Shown here: positions 11,146-20,202 of the stretch, piece after piece
Position numbering within the stretch: the first letter of the stretch is position 1
Layout: every line of letters starts with the position of its first letter
NCBI RefSeq assembly: GCF_035978755.1
Contig: NZ_CP108414.1
Location: 6,138,001 to 6,202,000, forward strand
Reading direction: 5' to 3'
DNA length: 64,000 nt
Source of the DNA: Streptomyces sp. NBC_01298
GTDB lineage: Bacteria; Actinomycetota; Actinomycetes; Streptomycetales; Streptomycetaceae
The notes under the pieces: generated by a model
What the model was told of the DNA's origin: nothing
Databases searched by the model: none
What the model saw: the letters and a program-made list of their open reading frames with translations, nothing else
Position numbers and translations under genes: made by a program

Positions 11146-12063
11146 GTGTCCGCAAGAGAATTCGTGGTGCTGGGCACCGCCAGCCAGGTGCCCACCCGCC
11201 ACCGCAACCACAACGGCTACCTGCTGCGCTGGGACGGCGAGGGCATCCTCTTCGATCCCGGCGAGGGCACCCAGCGCCAGATGCTCCGCGCCGGGGTGGC
11301 CGCGCACGACATCAACCGGATCTGCGTCACCCACTTCCACGGTGACCACAGCCTCGGTCTCGCCGGGGTCATCCAGCGGATCAACCTGGACCGGGTCCCG
11401 CACCCCGTCACCGCCCACTACCCGGCCTCCGGGCAGAAGTTCTTCGACCGGCTGCGGTACGCCACGGCTTACCACGAGACGGTGCGGCTCGCCGAGGAGC
11501 CGGTGGCCGAGGACGGGGTCCTGGCGCGCGGGGACGCGTACACCCTGGACGCCGTACGGCTCTCGCACCCGGTGGAGTCCTTCGGCTACCGGCTCACCGA
11601 GCCCGACGGGCGCCGGATGCGGCCCGAACTGCTCGCGCTCCACGGCATCAAGGGGCCGGACGTGGGGCTGATCCAGCGCGAGGGCAGCCTCGGCGGAGTC
11701 ACGCTCGACGAGGTCAGCGAGGCGCGCGCCGGACAGCGGTTCGCCTTCGTCATGGACACCCGGCTCTGCGAGGGCGTCGAGGAGCTCGCGGCGGGCTGCG
11801 ACATGCTGGTCATCGAGTCGACCTTCCTCGACGAGGACGTCCGACTGGCCACCGACCACGGGCACCTCACCGCCGGACAGGCCGCCCGGGTGGCCCGGGA
11901 CGGGGGCGTGCGGCACCTCGTGCTGACGCACTTCTCGCAGCGCTACACCGACCCGTCGGAGTTCGAACGCCAGGCCCGTGCGGCCGGGTTCGAGGGCGAG
12001 CTCACGATCGCGGCGGACCTCGTACGGGTTCCCGTGCCGAAGCGGGCCGGACAGCCCGGGTAG
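11146..12063 (+). CDS. rnz: Ribonuclease Z
   Basis: 305-residue MBL-fold endoribonuclease that removes tRNA 3' trailers. The metal motif is [13 protein letters not shown], with N-terminal [37 protein letters not shown] and a C-terminal [11 protein letters not shown]. Length and motifs fit the short bacterial tRNase Z, although the canonical N-terminal LGT.G..P is slightly altered. It starts with GTG directly after the HIT gene. Confidence 0.93.
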   Translation: MSAREFVVLGTASQVPTRHRNHNGYLLRWDGEGILFDPGEGTQRQMLRAGVAAHDINRICVTHFHGDHSLGLAGVIQRINLDRVPHPVTAHYPASGQKFFDRLRYATAYHETVRLAEEPVAEDGVLARGDAYTLDAVRLSHPVESFGYRLTEPDGRRMRPELLALHGIKGPDVGLIQREGSLGGVTLDEVSEARAGQRFAFVMDTRLCEGVEELAAGCDMLVIESTFLDEDVRLATDHGHLTAGQAARVARDGGVRHLVLTHFSQRYTDPSEFERQARAAGFEGELTIAADLVRVPVPKRAGQPG

Positions 12064-12129
12064 CGCGGCCCCGCGGGGCCGCCCGCGGCGGCTTGCGCGG
12101 AGCCCTTCCCCGGCCGCGACCGTTCCGCT

Positions 12130-12245
12130 GCGCGGGGCGGAGTTCCCCTACCCGCCCTTCGCCCGTTCCCCGGGCGGCGCCCGGACCCCCTGGGGCTCCG
12201 CCCCAGACCCCGCGCCTCAAACGCCGGCGGGGCTGGATGTGGCTG
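12130..12245. repeat. CTCAAACGCCGG intergenic repeat (locus B)
   Basis: A single copy of the repeat described at 4530-4790: a CCCCTACCCGCCCTTCGCC arm at about 12145, then a CTGGGGCTCC/CCCCAG hairpin, then the core at 12216-12237. It lies between the convergent rnz and MFS genes. Confidence 0.7.
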
Positions 12246-12259
12246 ACGCCGCCGGTGGC

Positions 12260-13744
12260 CTAGACGCCCGTGCGGGTCCGGCGGCGGGTGCGGTCCCGGC
12301 CGCGGCGGGCCGCCGCCGGGGAGAGCAGCAGGACCCGGAGCGGCGGCAGGCGCAGGGGGCGGGGCCGGAGCTGCGGGAGTTCCACGACCTCCAGCTCCTG
12401 CGCGCCGACCCGCGGCACCGAACCGGCCGGCGTCCCGGCTCCGGCGGCGAGCACGGCCGCCGGGGCCCCGCCGCGGCGTCGCACCGAGCCCGGGGTCAGC
12501 GGGCGGCCGCCGACGTGCAGGGCGACCCCGGCCATCGGCCCGGCCACCGCCAGCAGCAGGATGCCGAGGCCCAGCCCCATGCCGGGGAACCCCGCGGCCT
12601 CGGCGAGCAGGCTCCCGGTGACGGGCCCGCAGGCCACGCCGAGCGAGGACGCGGAACCGACCAGGACGGCCCACCGCCCGCGCGGGTCGAGGGCGGCGGC
12701 GAGGCCGATGGCGTAGGAGAGCACGACGGGGTAGACCGCGTTCCACAGGATCTCCCCGGCGGCGAAGGCGCCCAAGTCCCGCGCCTGCGAGGCGAGCACC
12801 ACGCAGCAGGCGATGACCACCGTGCCCACGCCCACCGGGACCGCCCGCCCGAGCCGGGACCCGAGCAGGGAGGCGCCGGTGACCCCGAGCAGCCCGGCGC
12901 CGAGCGCGGCCGCGAAGACGATGCCGAGGGTGACCTCGGACAGGCCCGCCTGCTGCGCGCCGATGCGGCCGCTGACGCCCCACAGGGCGTTCTGGGCCAG
13001 CGACCACAGCATCAGGGCCCCGGCGAGCACCACCCCGGCGCGCGGGTACGGGAGCCGCCCGGAGGCCCGTACGGCCGGGCCGCCGCGGTCGCCGAGGCCG
13101 GTGCGGCGGGCGAGGTCCGCGGCCTCCGTGGCCTCCGTGCGATCGGCCCCGGGCAGGCGGCCCGTCGCCGGCCAGCACACCAGCGCGACCAGGGCGATCG
13201 CCGCGAACGGCAGCCCGTGCCCGCCGCCCAGCCGGGGCAGGGTCAGGTACAGGGCCCCGGCCGTGGCCGACACCGACAGCAGCCCCAGCGAGGAGGTCCG
13301 GTGCGGGTCGCGCTGCGCCGCGATCCCGGAGGCGGCCACGGCCGTGGCCGTGCCCGAGCCGAAGCCGCCGACGACGGCGCCCGCGATGACGAGGGGCAGC
13401 TGCGCGGTGGCGGCGGCCGTGCCGTACCCGAGGACGGCGAGCAACAGCCCGAGCCGGGCCAGCGGGCGGGGCCCGAGGCGCGGGATGCGGGAGGCGAGGG
13501 TGAATCCGGCGGCGGCCGAGCCGAGCAGCAGGACCGAGCCGATCAGTCCGGCCTGCGCGGGGCTCAGCGGGAGGTGCGCGTCGAGCCGGCCGACGACGGT
13601 CGGCAGCAGGTACGGGGCGACGTAACCGGAGGTGAAGAGCGCGACGAGCGGCCAGGCGGCGGGCGGCGCGGGGGTGCGGTCGGGCACGGGTGTTCCAGGA
13701 TGTGCAGGTGGAGCGTGAGATTCCGCAAGACCGCGGGGGCTCAT
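12260..13744 (-). CDS. MFS transporter
   Basis: About 494 residues with some 12 hydrophobic segments, e.g. LVALFTSGYVAPYLLPTVVG and VTLGIVFAAALGAGLLGVTG. Short basic loops such as SRIPRLGPRPLARLG in the A-motif position identify a major facilitator. The substrate is unknown. The C-terminus is an unusually long Arg/Pro-rich cytoplasmic tail of about 70 residues. ATG 13744 gives a sensible cytoplasmic N-terminus, but GGAGG lies 10 nt before an upstream TTG (about 13753), which could be the true start. It diverges from the PfkB kinase gene. Confidence 0.78.
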   Translation of the reverse strand: MSPRGLAESHAPPAHPGTPVPDRTPAPPAAWPLVALFTSGYVAPYLLPTVVGRLDAHLPLSPAQAGLIGSVLLLGSAAAGFTLASRIPRLGPRPLARLGLLLAVLGYGTAAATAQLPLVIAGAVVGGFGSGTATAVAASGIAAQRDPHRTSSLGLLSVSATAGALYLTLPRLGGGHGLPFAAIALVALVCWPATGRLPGADRTEATEAADLARRTGLGDRGGPAVRASGRLPYPRAGVVLAGALMLWSLAQNALWGVSGRIGAQQAGLSEVTLGIVFAAALGAGLLGVTGASLLGSRLGRAVPVGVGTVVIACCVVLASQARDLGAFAAGEILWNAVYPVVLSYAIGLAAALDPRGRWAVLVGSASSLGVACGPVTGSLLAEAAGFPGMGLGLGILLLAVAGPMAGVALHVGGRPLTPGSVRRRGGAPAAVLAAGAGTPAGSVPRVGAQELEVVELPQLRPRPLRLPPLRVLLLSPAAARRGRDRTRRRTRTGV

Positions 13745-13955
13745 ATCTATCAAAATGCCCGATCCTCCGAGAAGGGCGTTCGGGCGGTGATCTGCGTCAC
13801 ACTGTATTCCGGGTCGGCCCGGGAGGGAGGGCCCGGAGGCGGTCGTGGGTTGAATCCCATCAGGAAGTCCGATCGGGAAGCCCATGGAAGAACGACCCGC
13901 TGAAGAAACGAACCGCCAAGCTCAGAACGCGCACCGACCGAACGGGGAGTACATC

Positions 13956-15053
13956 GTGACCAGTCGCAGCAGCCGGGACAGCCTCGACTCCGCCGTGGAC
14001 CCGCTCGGTCCGCTGCGCGACCCCCATGAACCCGGCTGCGACGTCTTCCTGACGGGAACGGTCTTCCTCGACATCATCTTCACCGGCCTCGAATCGGCCC
14101 CCGTGCGCGGCACGGAGTCCTGGGCGCGCGGCATGGGTTCCAGCCCCGGCGGCGTCGCCAATATGGCCACCGCCCTCGCCCGGCTCGGCCTGCGCACCTC
14201 CCTGGCCGCCGCCTTCGGGGACGACCACTACGGGGAGTACTGCTGGGACGCGCTCGAACAGGGCGAGGGCATCGACCTGTCGATGTCGCGGACCGTGCCC
14301 GGCTGGCACAGCCCCGTCACCGTCTCGATGGCCTACGAGGGCGAGCGCACGATGGTCTCCCACGGCCACGAGGCCCCGCCCCCGGCGGGCCCCGGACCGT
14401 TCCCCCAGTGCCCGCCCCGCGCCCGCGCGGCCGTGGCCTCGCTCGGCCCGGGCGGCGGCGAGGCCTGGGTCGCCGAGGCGGCCCGGCGCGGGGCCCGGGT
14501 CTTCGCCGACGTCGGCTGGGACGACAGCGGGCGGTGGGACCTCGGGGCGCTGGCCGACCTGGAGCACTGCGAGGCCTTCCTGCCCAACGCGGGGGAGGCG
14601 ATGGCCTACACGCGCACCGACTGCCCGCGCGCGGCGGCCCGGGCGCTGGCCGAGAAGGTGCCGATCGCGGTGGTGACGATGGGCGCCGAGGGCTCGTACG
14701 CGGTGGACGGGCGGACCGGGGAGACGGCCGAGGTGCCCGCGATCGCGGTCGACGCGCTGGATCCGACCGGGGCGGGCGACGTGTACGTGGCGGGGTTCCT
14801 CACCGGCACCCTCGCCGAGTGGCCCCTCGCGGACCGGCTCGCCTTCGCGGGCCTGACGGCCGCGCTGTCGGTGCAGGAGTTCGGCGGCTCCCTGTCGGCC
14901 CCCGGCTGGACGGAGGTCGCCCACTGGTGGCGCACCGCCCCGGAGGCCCTGCGGGGGCGGTACGGCTTCCTGGACGACATCGTCCCGCGGGCCGCGGAGC
15001 CCGCCAGCCGGCGCCGGGCGGTCCCGACGATCGGCTTCCGGCAGTCGGCGTAG
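13956..15053 (+). CDS. PfkB family carbohydrate kinase
   Basis: 365-residue ribokinase-family sugar or nucleoside kinase. It has the N-terminal substrate motif SSPGGVANMATALARLGLRT, GDDHYGEYCWDALE, and the C-terminal PfkB signature DALDPTGAGDVYVAGFLTG with its catalytic aspartate and anion hole. The substrate is not deducible. GTG 13956 is preceded by GGGGAG at 6 nt spacing, so the longer frame from 13884 is not needed. It is monocistronic. Confidence 0.87.
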   Translation: MTSRSSRDSLDSAVDPLGPLRDPHEPGCDVFLTGTVFLDIIFTGLESAPVRGTESWARGMGSSPGGVANMATALARLGLRTSLAAAFGDDHYGEYCWDALEQGEGIDLSMSRTVPGWHSPVTVSMAYEGERTMVSHGHEAPPPAGPGPFPQCPPRARAAVASLGPGGGEAWVAEAARRGARVFADVGWDDSGRWDLGALADLEHCEAFLPNAGEAMAYTRTDCPRAAARALAEKVPIAVVTMGAEGSYAVDGRTGETAEVPAIAVDALDPTGAGDVYVAGFLTGTLAEWPLADRLAFAGLTAALSVQEFGGSLSAPGWTEVAHWWRTAPEALRGRYGFLDDIVPRAAEPASRRRAVPTIGFRQSA

Positions 15054-15069
15054 GCCTGGCCGGCCCGGG

Positions 15070-15240
15070 GAACGCGTACGGGGCGTGCGGGGCCTCGCCC
15101 CCGACCCCGGGCGGTCCGGGCCCGGGTGGTCAGGCCGGGTGCGGCGCCGTTGCGGGGGCCGGCCCCCGAGCCCCGCTCCTCAAACGCCGGAGGGGCTGGT
15201 TTGGGCAAACGCCGGCGGGCTGGATCGGGCCGGCGGCCCC
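15070..15240. repeat. CTCAAACGCCGG intergenic repeat (locus C)
   Basis: Degenerate copy between the kinase gene and phoH. The core is at 15179-15200, followed by a partial second AAACGCCGGCGGGCTGGA at about 15208. A GCGGGGGCCGGCCCCCG hairpin precedes the core. Confidence 0.6.
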
Positions 15241-15368
15241 GGCGCCCGTAGGGGACCCCGTAAAACCCCTCGGGGATGGCGCGGCGGCGACGTAGGCTTG
15301 GAAGTCCGGTGGCCGTCGATCGGCGCGGCCCCTCAGTGGGAGGTATGCGCAGGCCACAGTGCCGGCCC

Positions 15369-16415
15369 ATGACTCAGACACCGACAGCCAAGACCCCCGC
15401 GCCGGGGCAGGCAAGAGCCCACTTCTCCGTACCGGCCACGCATCCGATGGTGTCCGTCCTCGGTTCGGGCGACGCCCTGTTGCGCGTGATCGAGAAGGCC
15501 TTCCCGAAGGCCGACATCCATGTTCGGGGCAATCAGGTCAGCGCGATCGGCTCGACGGCGGAAGTCGTGCTGATCCAGCGACTGTTCGACGAGATGATGC
15601 TGGTGCTCCGCACCGGGCAGCCGATGACGGAGGACGCAGTGGAACGCTCGATCGCCATGCTCAAGTCGAGCGGCAACGGCGGGGGCCCGGACGAGACGCC
15701 CGCCGAGGTGCTCACCCAGAACATCCTCTCCAGCCGCGGCCGGACCATCCGCCCGAAGACCCTGAACCAGAAGCGCTACGTCGACGCGATCGACAAGCAC
15801 ACGATCGTCTTCGGCATCGGCCCCGCCGGTACCGGCAAGACCTACCTCGCCATGGCCAAGGCGGTCCAGGCCCTGCAGTCCAAGCAGGTCAGCCGGATCA
15901 TCCTGACCCGCCCGGCGGTGGAGGCCGGCGAGCGCCTCGGCTTCCTCCCCGGCACCCTCTTCGACAAGATCGACCCCTACCTGCGGCCGCTCTACGACGC
16001 CCTGCACGACATGATCGACCCGGACTCGATCCCGCGGCTGATGGCGGCGGGCACGATCGAGGTGGCGCCGCTGGCGTACATGAGGGGTCGCACTTTGAAT
16101 GAGGCGTTCGTCGTGCTCGACGAGGCGCAGAACACCACCCCCGAGCAGATGAAGATGTTCCTGACCCGGCTCGGGTTCGACTCGAAGATCGTCGTCACCG
16201 GCGACGTGACCCAGGTGGACCTTCCGGGTGGCGCCAAGAGCGGTCTGCGGCAGGTGCAGGACATCCTCGAAGGAGTTCCGGACATCGCCTTCTCGCGGCT
16301 CACGTCCGAGGATGTCGTCCGGCACAAGCTGGTCGGCCGTATCGTCGACGCGTACGAGAAGTACGACGACAGCCAGGACGCGAAGCAGTCGCGGAACGGC
16401 TTCCAGCGGAAGTAG
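15369..16415 (+). CDS. PhoH family protein (PhoL-type ATPase)
   Basis: 348-residue P-loop protein. It has a KH-like N-terminal domain ([19 protein letters not shown]), Walker A GPAGTGKT (about residue 157), [22 protein letters not shown] and Walker [12 protein letters not shown]. PhoH/YbeZ proteins act with YbeY in rRNA and RNA metabolism, and the YbeY gene follows 13 bp downstream. ATG 15369 gives the usual MTQTPTA N-terminus. No Shine-Dalgarno sequence is visible there. Confidence 0.93.
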   Translation: MTQTPTAKTPAPGQARAHFSVPATHPMVSVLGSGDALLRVIEKAFPKADIHVRGNQVSAIGSTAEVVLIQRLFDEMMLVLRTGQPMTEDAVERSIAMLKSSGNGGGPDETPAEVLTQNILSSRGRTIRPKTLNQKRYVDAIDKHTIVFGIGPAGTGKTYLAMAKAVQALQSKQVSRIILTRPAVEAGERLGFLPGTLFDKIDPYLRPLYDALHDMIDPDSIPRLMAAGTIEVAPLAYMRGRTLNEAFVVLDEAQNTTPEQMKMFLTRLGFDSKIVVTGDVTQVDLPGGAKSGLRQVQDILEGVPDIAFSRLTSEDVVRHKLVGRIVDAYEKYDDSQDAKQSRNGFQRK

Positions 16416-16428
16416 ACACAAGCGCACC

Positions 16429-16926
16429 ATGTCGATCGACGTCAACAACGAGTCCGGAACCGATGTCGACGAGCGGGCGATCCTCGACATCGCCCGCTAC
16501 GCACTCGCCCGGATGCGGATCCACCCGCTCTCGGAGCTCTCCGTCATCGTCGTGGACGAGGACGCGATGGAGCAGCTCCACATCCAGTGGATGGACCTGC
16601 CCGGACCCACCGACGTCATGTCCTTCCCGATGGACGAACTGCGTCCGCCGAAGAAGGACGAGGAGGAGCCCCCGCAGGGGCTCCTCGGTGACATCGTGCT
16701 CTGCCCCGAAGTCGCCAAGAAGCAGGGCGAGGACGCGCCGACGCAGCACTCCATGGACGAGGAGCTCCAGCTCCTGACCGTCCACGGGGTGCTGCACCTG
16801 CTCGGGTACGACCACGAGGAGCCGGACGAGAAGGCCGAGATGTTCGGGCTCCAGGCCGCCATCGTCGACGGATGGCGCGACGAGAACGGCGTGACCGGCC
16901 CGTCCCCGGCCCCGACCGTCTCATGA
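16429..16926 (+). CDS. ybeY: Endoribonuclease YbeY
   Basis: 165-residue single-strand endoribonuclease for 16S rRNA maturation and ribosome quality control. The zinc motif [13 protein letters not shown] (HGxLHLxGYDH) lies near residue 123, and [16 protein letters not shown] is also conserved. It is cotranscribed with phoH, and its stop overlaps the next ATG (ATGA at 16923). Confidence 0.96.
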   Translation: MSIDVNNESGTDVDERAILDIARYALARMRIHPLSELSVIVVDEDAMEQLHIQWMDLPGPTDVMSFPMDELRPPKKDEEEPPQGLLGDIVLCPEVAKKQGEDAPTQHSMDEELQLLTVHGVLHLLGYDHEEPDEKAEMFGLQAAIVDGWRDENGVTGPSPAPTVS

Positions 16927-18230
16927 CCGGTGATCTCCAGCTGATCACCGGGGCCGTCCTGCTGGTGGTGGTGGCCTGGTTCGCCGCGTGCGCCGAGTCC
17001 GGGATCGCCCGGATCTCCGCCTTCCGCGCCGAGCAGGCCGTACGGGAGGGCCGGCGCGGCAGCGCGAAGCTGGCGCAGGTCGCCGGCGACCCCACCCGCT
17101 ACGTCAATGTCGCCCTGCTGGTCCGGGTCACCTGCGAGATGGCGGCGGGCGTGCTCGTCACGTACGTCTGCCTCGACGAGTTCGGGGAGAACTGGACCGC
17201 ACTGCTCGTGGCCATCGCCGTGATGGTGCTCGTGTCCTACGTGGCGGTCGGCGTGTCCCCGCGCACCATCGGCCGGCAGCACCCGCTGAACACGGCGACG
17301 GCGGCCTCGTACGTCCTCGTGCCGCTCGCCCGGATCATGGGGCCTGTCCCGCAACTGCTGATCCTCCTGGGCAACGCGCTCACACCCGGAAAGGGCTTCC
17401 GCAAGGGGCCCTTCGCCTCCGAGGCGGAGCTGCGCGCGATGGTCGACCTCGCGGAGAAGGAATCGCTGATCGAGGACGACGAGCGCCGCATGGTGCACCA
17501 GGTCTTCGAGTTGGGCGACACCCTCGTGCGCGAGGTCATGGTGCCGCGCACCGACCTGGTCTGCATCGAGCGGTACAAGACGGTCCGTCAGGCGACCACG
17601 CTCGCGCTGCGGTCCGGGTTCTCGCGGATCCCGGTGACCGGGGAGAACGAGGACGACATCGTCGGCATCGTGTACCTGAAGGACCTGGTCCGCAAGACGC
17701 ACATCAGCCGGGACGCGGAGAGCGACCTCGTCTCCACCGCGATAAGGCCCGCGGTGTTCGTGCCGGACACCAAGAACGCGGGCGACCTGCTGCGCGAGAT
17801 GCAGTCGGTGCGCAACCACGTGGCGGTCGTCATCGACGAGTACGGCGGCACCGCCGGCATCGTCACCATCGAGGACATCCTCGAGGAGATCGTCGGTGAG
17901 ATCACCGACGAGTACGACCGGGAAATCCCCCCGGTGGAGGAGCTGGGCGGGGACCGCTACCGGGTCACCGCGCGCCTCGACATCACCGATCTCGGTGAAC
18001 TGTTCAAGGTGGACTCCTTCGACGACGAGGACGTGGAGACGGTCGGCGGACTGCTCGCCAAGGCGCTGGGCCGGGTCCCGATCGCCGGCGCCTCGGCGGT
18101 GGTGGACCTGCCCGACGGGCGGCCGCTGCGACTGACGGCGGAGTCCCCGGCGGGACGGCGGAACAAGATCGTGACCGTGCTGGTGGAGCCGGTGGCTCCC
18201 GCGGAGGAATCGGACGGGGAGACGGAATGA
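16923..18230 (+). CDS. Hemolysin family / CNNM-CorC membrane protein
   Basis: 435-residue integral membrane protein with an N-terminal DUF21/CNNM transmembrane domain (four hydrophobic segments within about residues 1-150). Two CBS domains follow ([16 protein letters not shown] and [21 protein letters not shown]), with [25 protein letters not shown] between them and the CorC/HlyC domain. Relatives transport or sense Mg2+/Co2+. It is translationally coupled to ybeY upstream and the MmcQ gene downstream (ATGA overlaps at both ends), an arrangement conserved upstream of era. Confidence 0.93.
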   Translation: MTGDLQLITGAVLLVVVAWFAACAESGIARISAFRAEQAVREGRRGSAKLAQVAGDPTRYVNVALLVRVTCEMAAGVLVTYVCLDEFGENWTALLVAIAVMVLVSYVAVGVSPRTIGRQHPLNTATAASYVLVPLARIMGPVPQLLILLGNALTPGKGFRKGPFASEAELRAMVDLAEKESLIEDDERRMVHQVFELGDTLVREVMVPRTDLVCIERYKTVRQATTLALRSGFSRIPVTGENEDDIVGIVYLKDLVRKTHISRDAESDLVSTAIRPAVFVPDTKNAGDLLREMQSVRNHVAVVIDEYGGTAGIVTIEDILEEIVGEITDEYDREIPPVEELGGDRYRVTARLDITDLGELFKVDSFDDEDVETVGGLLAKALGRVPIAGASAVVDLPDGRPLRLTAESPAGRRNKIVTVLVEPVAPAEESDGETE

Positions 18231-18589
18231 CGCCGGCGGAGCTGCGCGACTTCTGCCTGGGGTTCAACGCGGCCGTGGAGGAGTTCCCCTTCACCCCGGA
18301 GACCTCGGTGTTCAAGGTGCTGGGGAAGATGTTCGCGCTCAGCGCGCTGGACGGCGAGCCGCTGAAGGTCAACCTCAAGTGCGATCCGGAGCGGGCGGTG
18401 GCGCTGCGGGCGGAGCACGAGGCGATCGTGCCGGGCTGGCACATGAATAAGCGGCACTGGAACACCGTGACCGCGGGCGGGCCGGGGGCCCTGGCCGACG
18501 CGCTGGTGCGGGAGCTGGTCGAGGACTCGTACGACCTGGTGGTCGCGGGCCTGCCGAAGGCGGAGCGGCTGCGGCTCGACCGGCCGTAG
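18227..18589 (+). CDS. MmcQ/YjbR family DNA-binding protein
   Basis: 120-residue protein of the MmcQ/YjbR (CyaY-like fold) family. Conserved features are the N-terminal LRDFCLGFNAAVEEFPF, VFKVLGKMFALSAL, LKCDPERAVALR, and the W-N-T region HMNKRHWNTV. Function is poorly defined; DNA binding was proposed from structure. It overlaps the CNNM gene by 4 bp and ends the phoH-ybeY-CNNM operon. Confidence 0.9.
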   Translation: MTPAELRDFCLGFNAAVEEFPFTPETSVFKVLGKMFALSALDGEPLKVNLKCDPERAVALRAEHEAIVPGWHMNKRHWNTVTAGGPGALADALVRELVEDSYDLVVAGLPKAERLRLDRP

Positions 18590-18822
18590 GGGCGGGGGCC
18601 GCCCGGGGTCGGCCGGGGCCGGGGTTTCCGGCTCCCGGCTTTCCTGCTCACCGGCTTCCCCGCCCCCGGCTTCCCGGCGCTCCGGCGTTCCGGGTCGTGG
18701 AATCCGGGAAGGGTCCAAGGTCATCGATCACGGGACCTTCGGGGCCGCGCCCGCGCTTACGCAGCGCTTAGTTTTATCCCTGCGCCACCAAGATCCCGGG
18801 GGGACACCGGGGGTGGAGGGGA

Positions 18823-18865
18823 GAGCGCGTCGGCGGGGTCGTCGTGCGGCCCCGCCGACGCGCTC
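18823..18865. terminator. Perfect hairpin ahead of the deaminase-like gene
   Basis: Arms 18823-18838 and 18850-18865 form a perfect 16-bp G+C-rich stem with an 11-nt loop. It ends the MmcQ operon but stands only 15 bp before the next start codon. It would abut or overlap the -10 region of the gene at 18881. Confidence 0.7.
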
Positions 18866-18880
18866 CATATGCTTCGGGCT

Positions 18881-19237
18881 ATGACCGACAGCACCGGGAT
18901 CGACCCCGAAGACACCAAGATCATCACGTTGGCGCGCAGCGCCCGGGCCCGCAACGGCGTGCCCGAGGGGGCGGCGGTCCGGGACGAGACCGGCCGTACG
19001 TACGTCGCCGGAACCGTGGCGCTGGATTCCCTGAAGCTGAGCGCCCTCCAGACGGCCGTCGCGATGGCCGTGGCCAGCGGCGCCCAGTCCCTGGAGGCGG
19101 CGGCCGTCGTCAGCGCCGCCGAGGCCCCCTCCGACGCCGATCGCGCGGCGGTCCGCGACCTCGGCGGCCCGGACACCCCGGTCCTCCTGGCGGGCCCGGA
19201 CGGCACCCTGAAGTCGACGACTGCGGCCGGATCCTAG
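18881..19237 (+). CDS. Cytidine deaminase-like protein lacking the zinc/catalytic residues
   Basis: 118 residues resembling the N-terminal part of cytidine deaminases (ITLARSARARNGVPEGAAVRDETGRTYVAGTVAL). The alpha-2 segment reads SALQTAVAMAVASGA where active enzymes have a C/H-A-E motif, and the later PCxxC is absent. The protein contains no cysteine and no histidine, so zinc-dependent deamination is excluded. Proteins of this kind sit beside era in streptomycetes. ATG 18881 is preferred over the in-frame ATG 18869: the TATGCT at 18868-18873 looks like a -10 box for a leaderless start. The TAG stop lies at the edge of a foldback element. Confidence 0.85.
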   Translation: MTDSTGIDPEDTKIITLARSARARNGVPEGAAVRDETGRTYVAGTVALDSLKLSALQTAVAMAVASGAQSLEAAAVVSAAEAPSDADRAAVRDLGGPDTPVLLAGPDGTLKSTTAAGS

Positions 19238-19301
19238 GGCCTGTCGTCAAACTCTCGTCGTCGCCCGAAGCGCGGCAGGCGGGAGTTTGACGACAGGCCC
19301 C
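19237..19301. mobile_element. 65-bp foldback (MITE-like) element with TA flanks
   Basis: Inverted arms of about 18 bp (GGGCCTGTCGTCAAACTC at the left, its complement with one extra C at the right) extend to a roughly 28-bp stem. The extension has one bulge and three U-G pairs in the plus-strand RNA. CTAG flanks both ends: 19234-19237, which carries the TAG stop of the deaminase-like gene, and 19301-19304, shared with the IS. No coding capacity. It may serve as a transcription terminator for both sides. Confidence 0.6.
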
Positions 19302-19303
19302 TA

Positions 19304-20202
19304 GGCCGTTTCCTTCGGATCATCTGATCGTTGGTTGATGTGTGTCGTTGACTGATGCGCAGTGGGCGCGGATCGAGCCGTTGTTGCCGGAGCGGACGCC
19401 GAAGAGGGGTGGTCGGTGGCGTGATCACCGGCAGGTGATCGACGCGATCGCGTTCAAGTACCGGACCGGGACGCCGTGGATGGACCTGCCCGAGTCCTTC
19501 GGGTCGTGGAAGGGCGCTCACAACCGACTGCGGAAGTGGGCCGCCGACGGAACCTGGGAAAGGGTCTTCACCGCCCTGCTGGCCCAGGCCGACGCCGAAG
19601 GCGACCTCGACTGGGTCGTCTCGGTCGACTCCACGATCGTCCGTGCCCACCAGCACGCTGCCGGGGCCCGCCAAAAGGGGCCCCGGACGGCGAGCCCGCC
19701 GACCATGCCCTCGGACGATCCCGCGGCGGACTGACCACGAAAGTCCACCTGGCCGCCGACAACCGCTGCCGGCCTCTGGCCTTCGTCATCACGCCTGGCC
19801 AATCCGGTGACGCACCTGCGTTCCCGCAGCTCATGGCCCGCTTGCGGGTTCCCCGGCCAGTCGGCAGACCGAGAGCGAGACCGGACGTGGTCCTGGCCGA
19901 CAAGGCGTACTCGTCCCGCGCGATCCGTTCCCACCTGCGTCGGCGCGGGATCCGCGCGGTGATCCCGCAACCCGCCGACCAACTCGCCAACCGCAAACGC
20001 CTCGGCAGCCGTGGCGGCAGGCCACCGGCCTTCGACCGCGAGGCCTACAAGCAGCGGAACACCGTCGAACGCTGCATCAACAAACTCAAGCAATGGCGCG
20101 GCCTGGCCACTCGCTACGACAAGACCGCCACCATCTACCTCTCCGGACTCCACCTCGCCGCCATCCATATCTGGTCAGCGAGGTGATCCGAAGGAAACGG
20201 CC
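19304..20202 (+). mobile_element. IS5-family insertion sequence
   Basis: About 899 bp bounded by inverted repeats GGCCGTTTCCTTCGGATCA (19304-19322 and the complement at 20184-20202). Both ends are flanked by TA, read as CTAG (19301-19304 and 20202-20205), fitting the TA/CTAG target preference of IS5-type elements. It contains one transposase split between two frames. Right of the element begins an ankyrin gene whose TAG stop (minus strand, 20204-20202) comes from the same CTAG. Confidence 0.88.
19342..20186 (+). CDS. IS5-family DDE transposase, expressed through a probable -1 frameshift
   Basis: The first frame (GTG 19342 to 19734) encodes the DUF4096-type N-terminal part (LTDAQWARIEPLLPER, FKYRTGTPWMDLPE) and the first catalytic Asp (SVDSTIVRAH). 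The second frame runs to 20186 with GGLTTKVHLAADNRCRP, the second Asp (VVLADKAYSS) and the C-terminal Glu region (RNTVERCINKLKQW). The frames join at a slippery heptamer A_AAG_GGG (19674-19680). A -1 slip there yields GARQKG-APDGEPADHALGRSRGG, matching the family consensus. The fused product would be about 281 residues, the usual size, so the element looks intact. A sequencing or mutational frameshift is the alternative. Confidence 0.85.
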
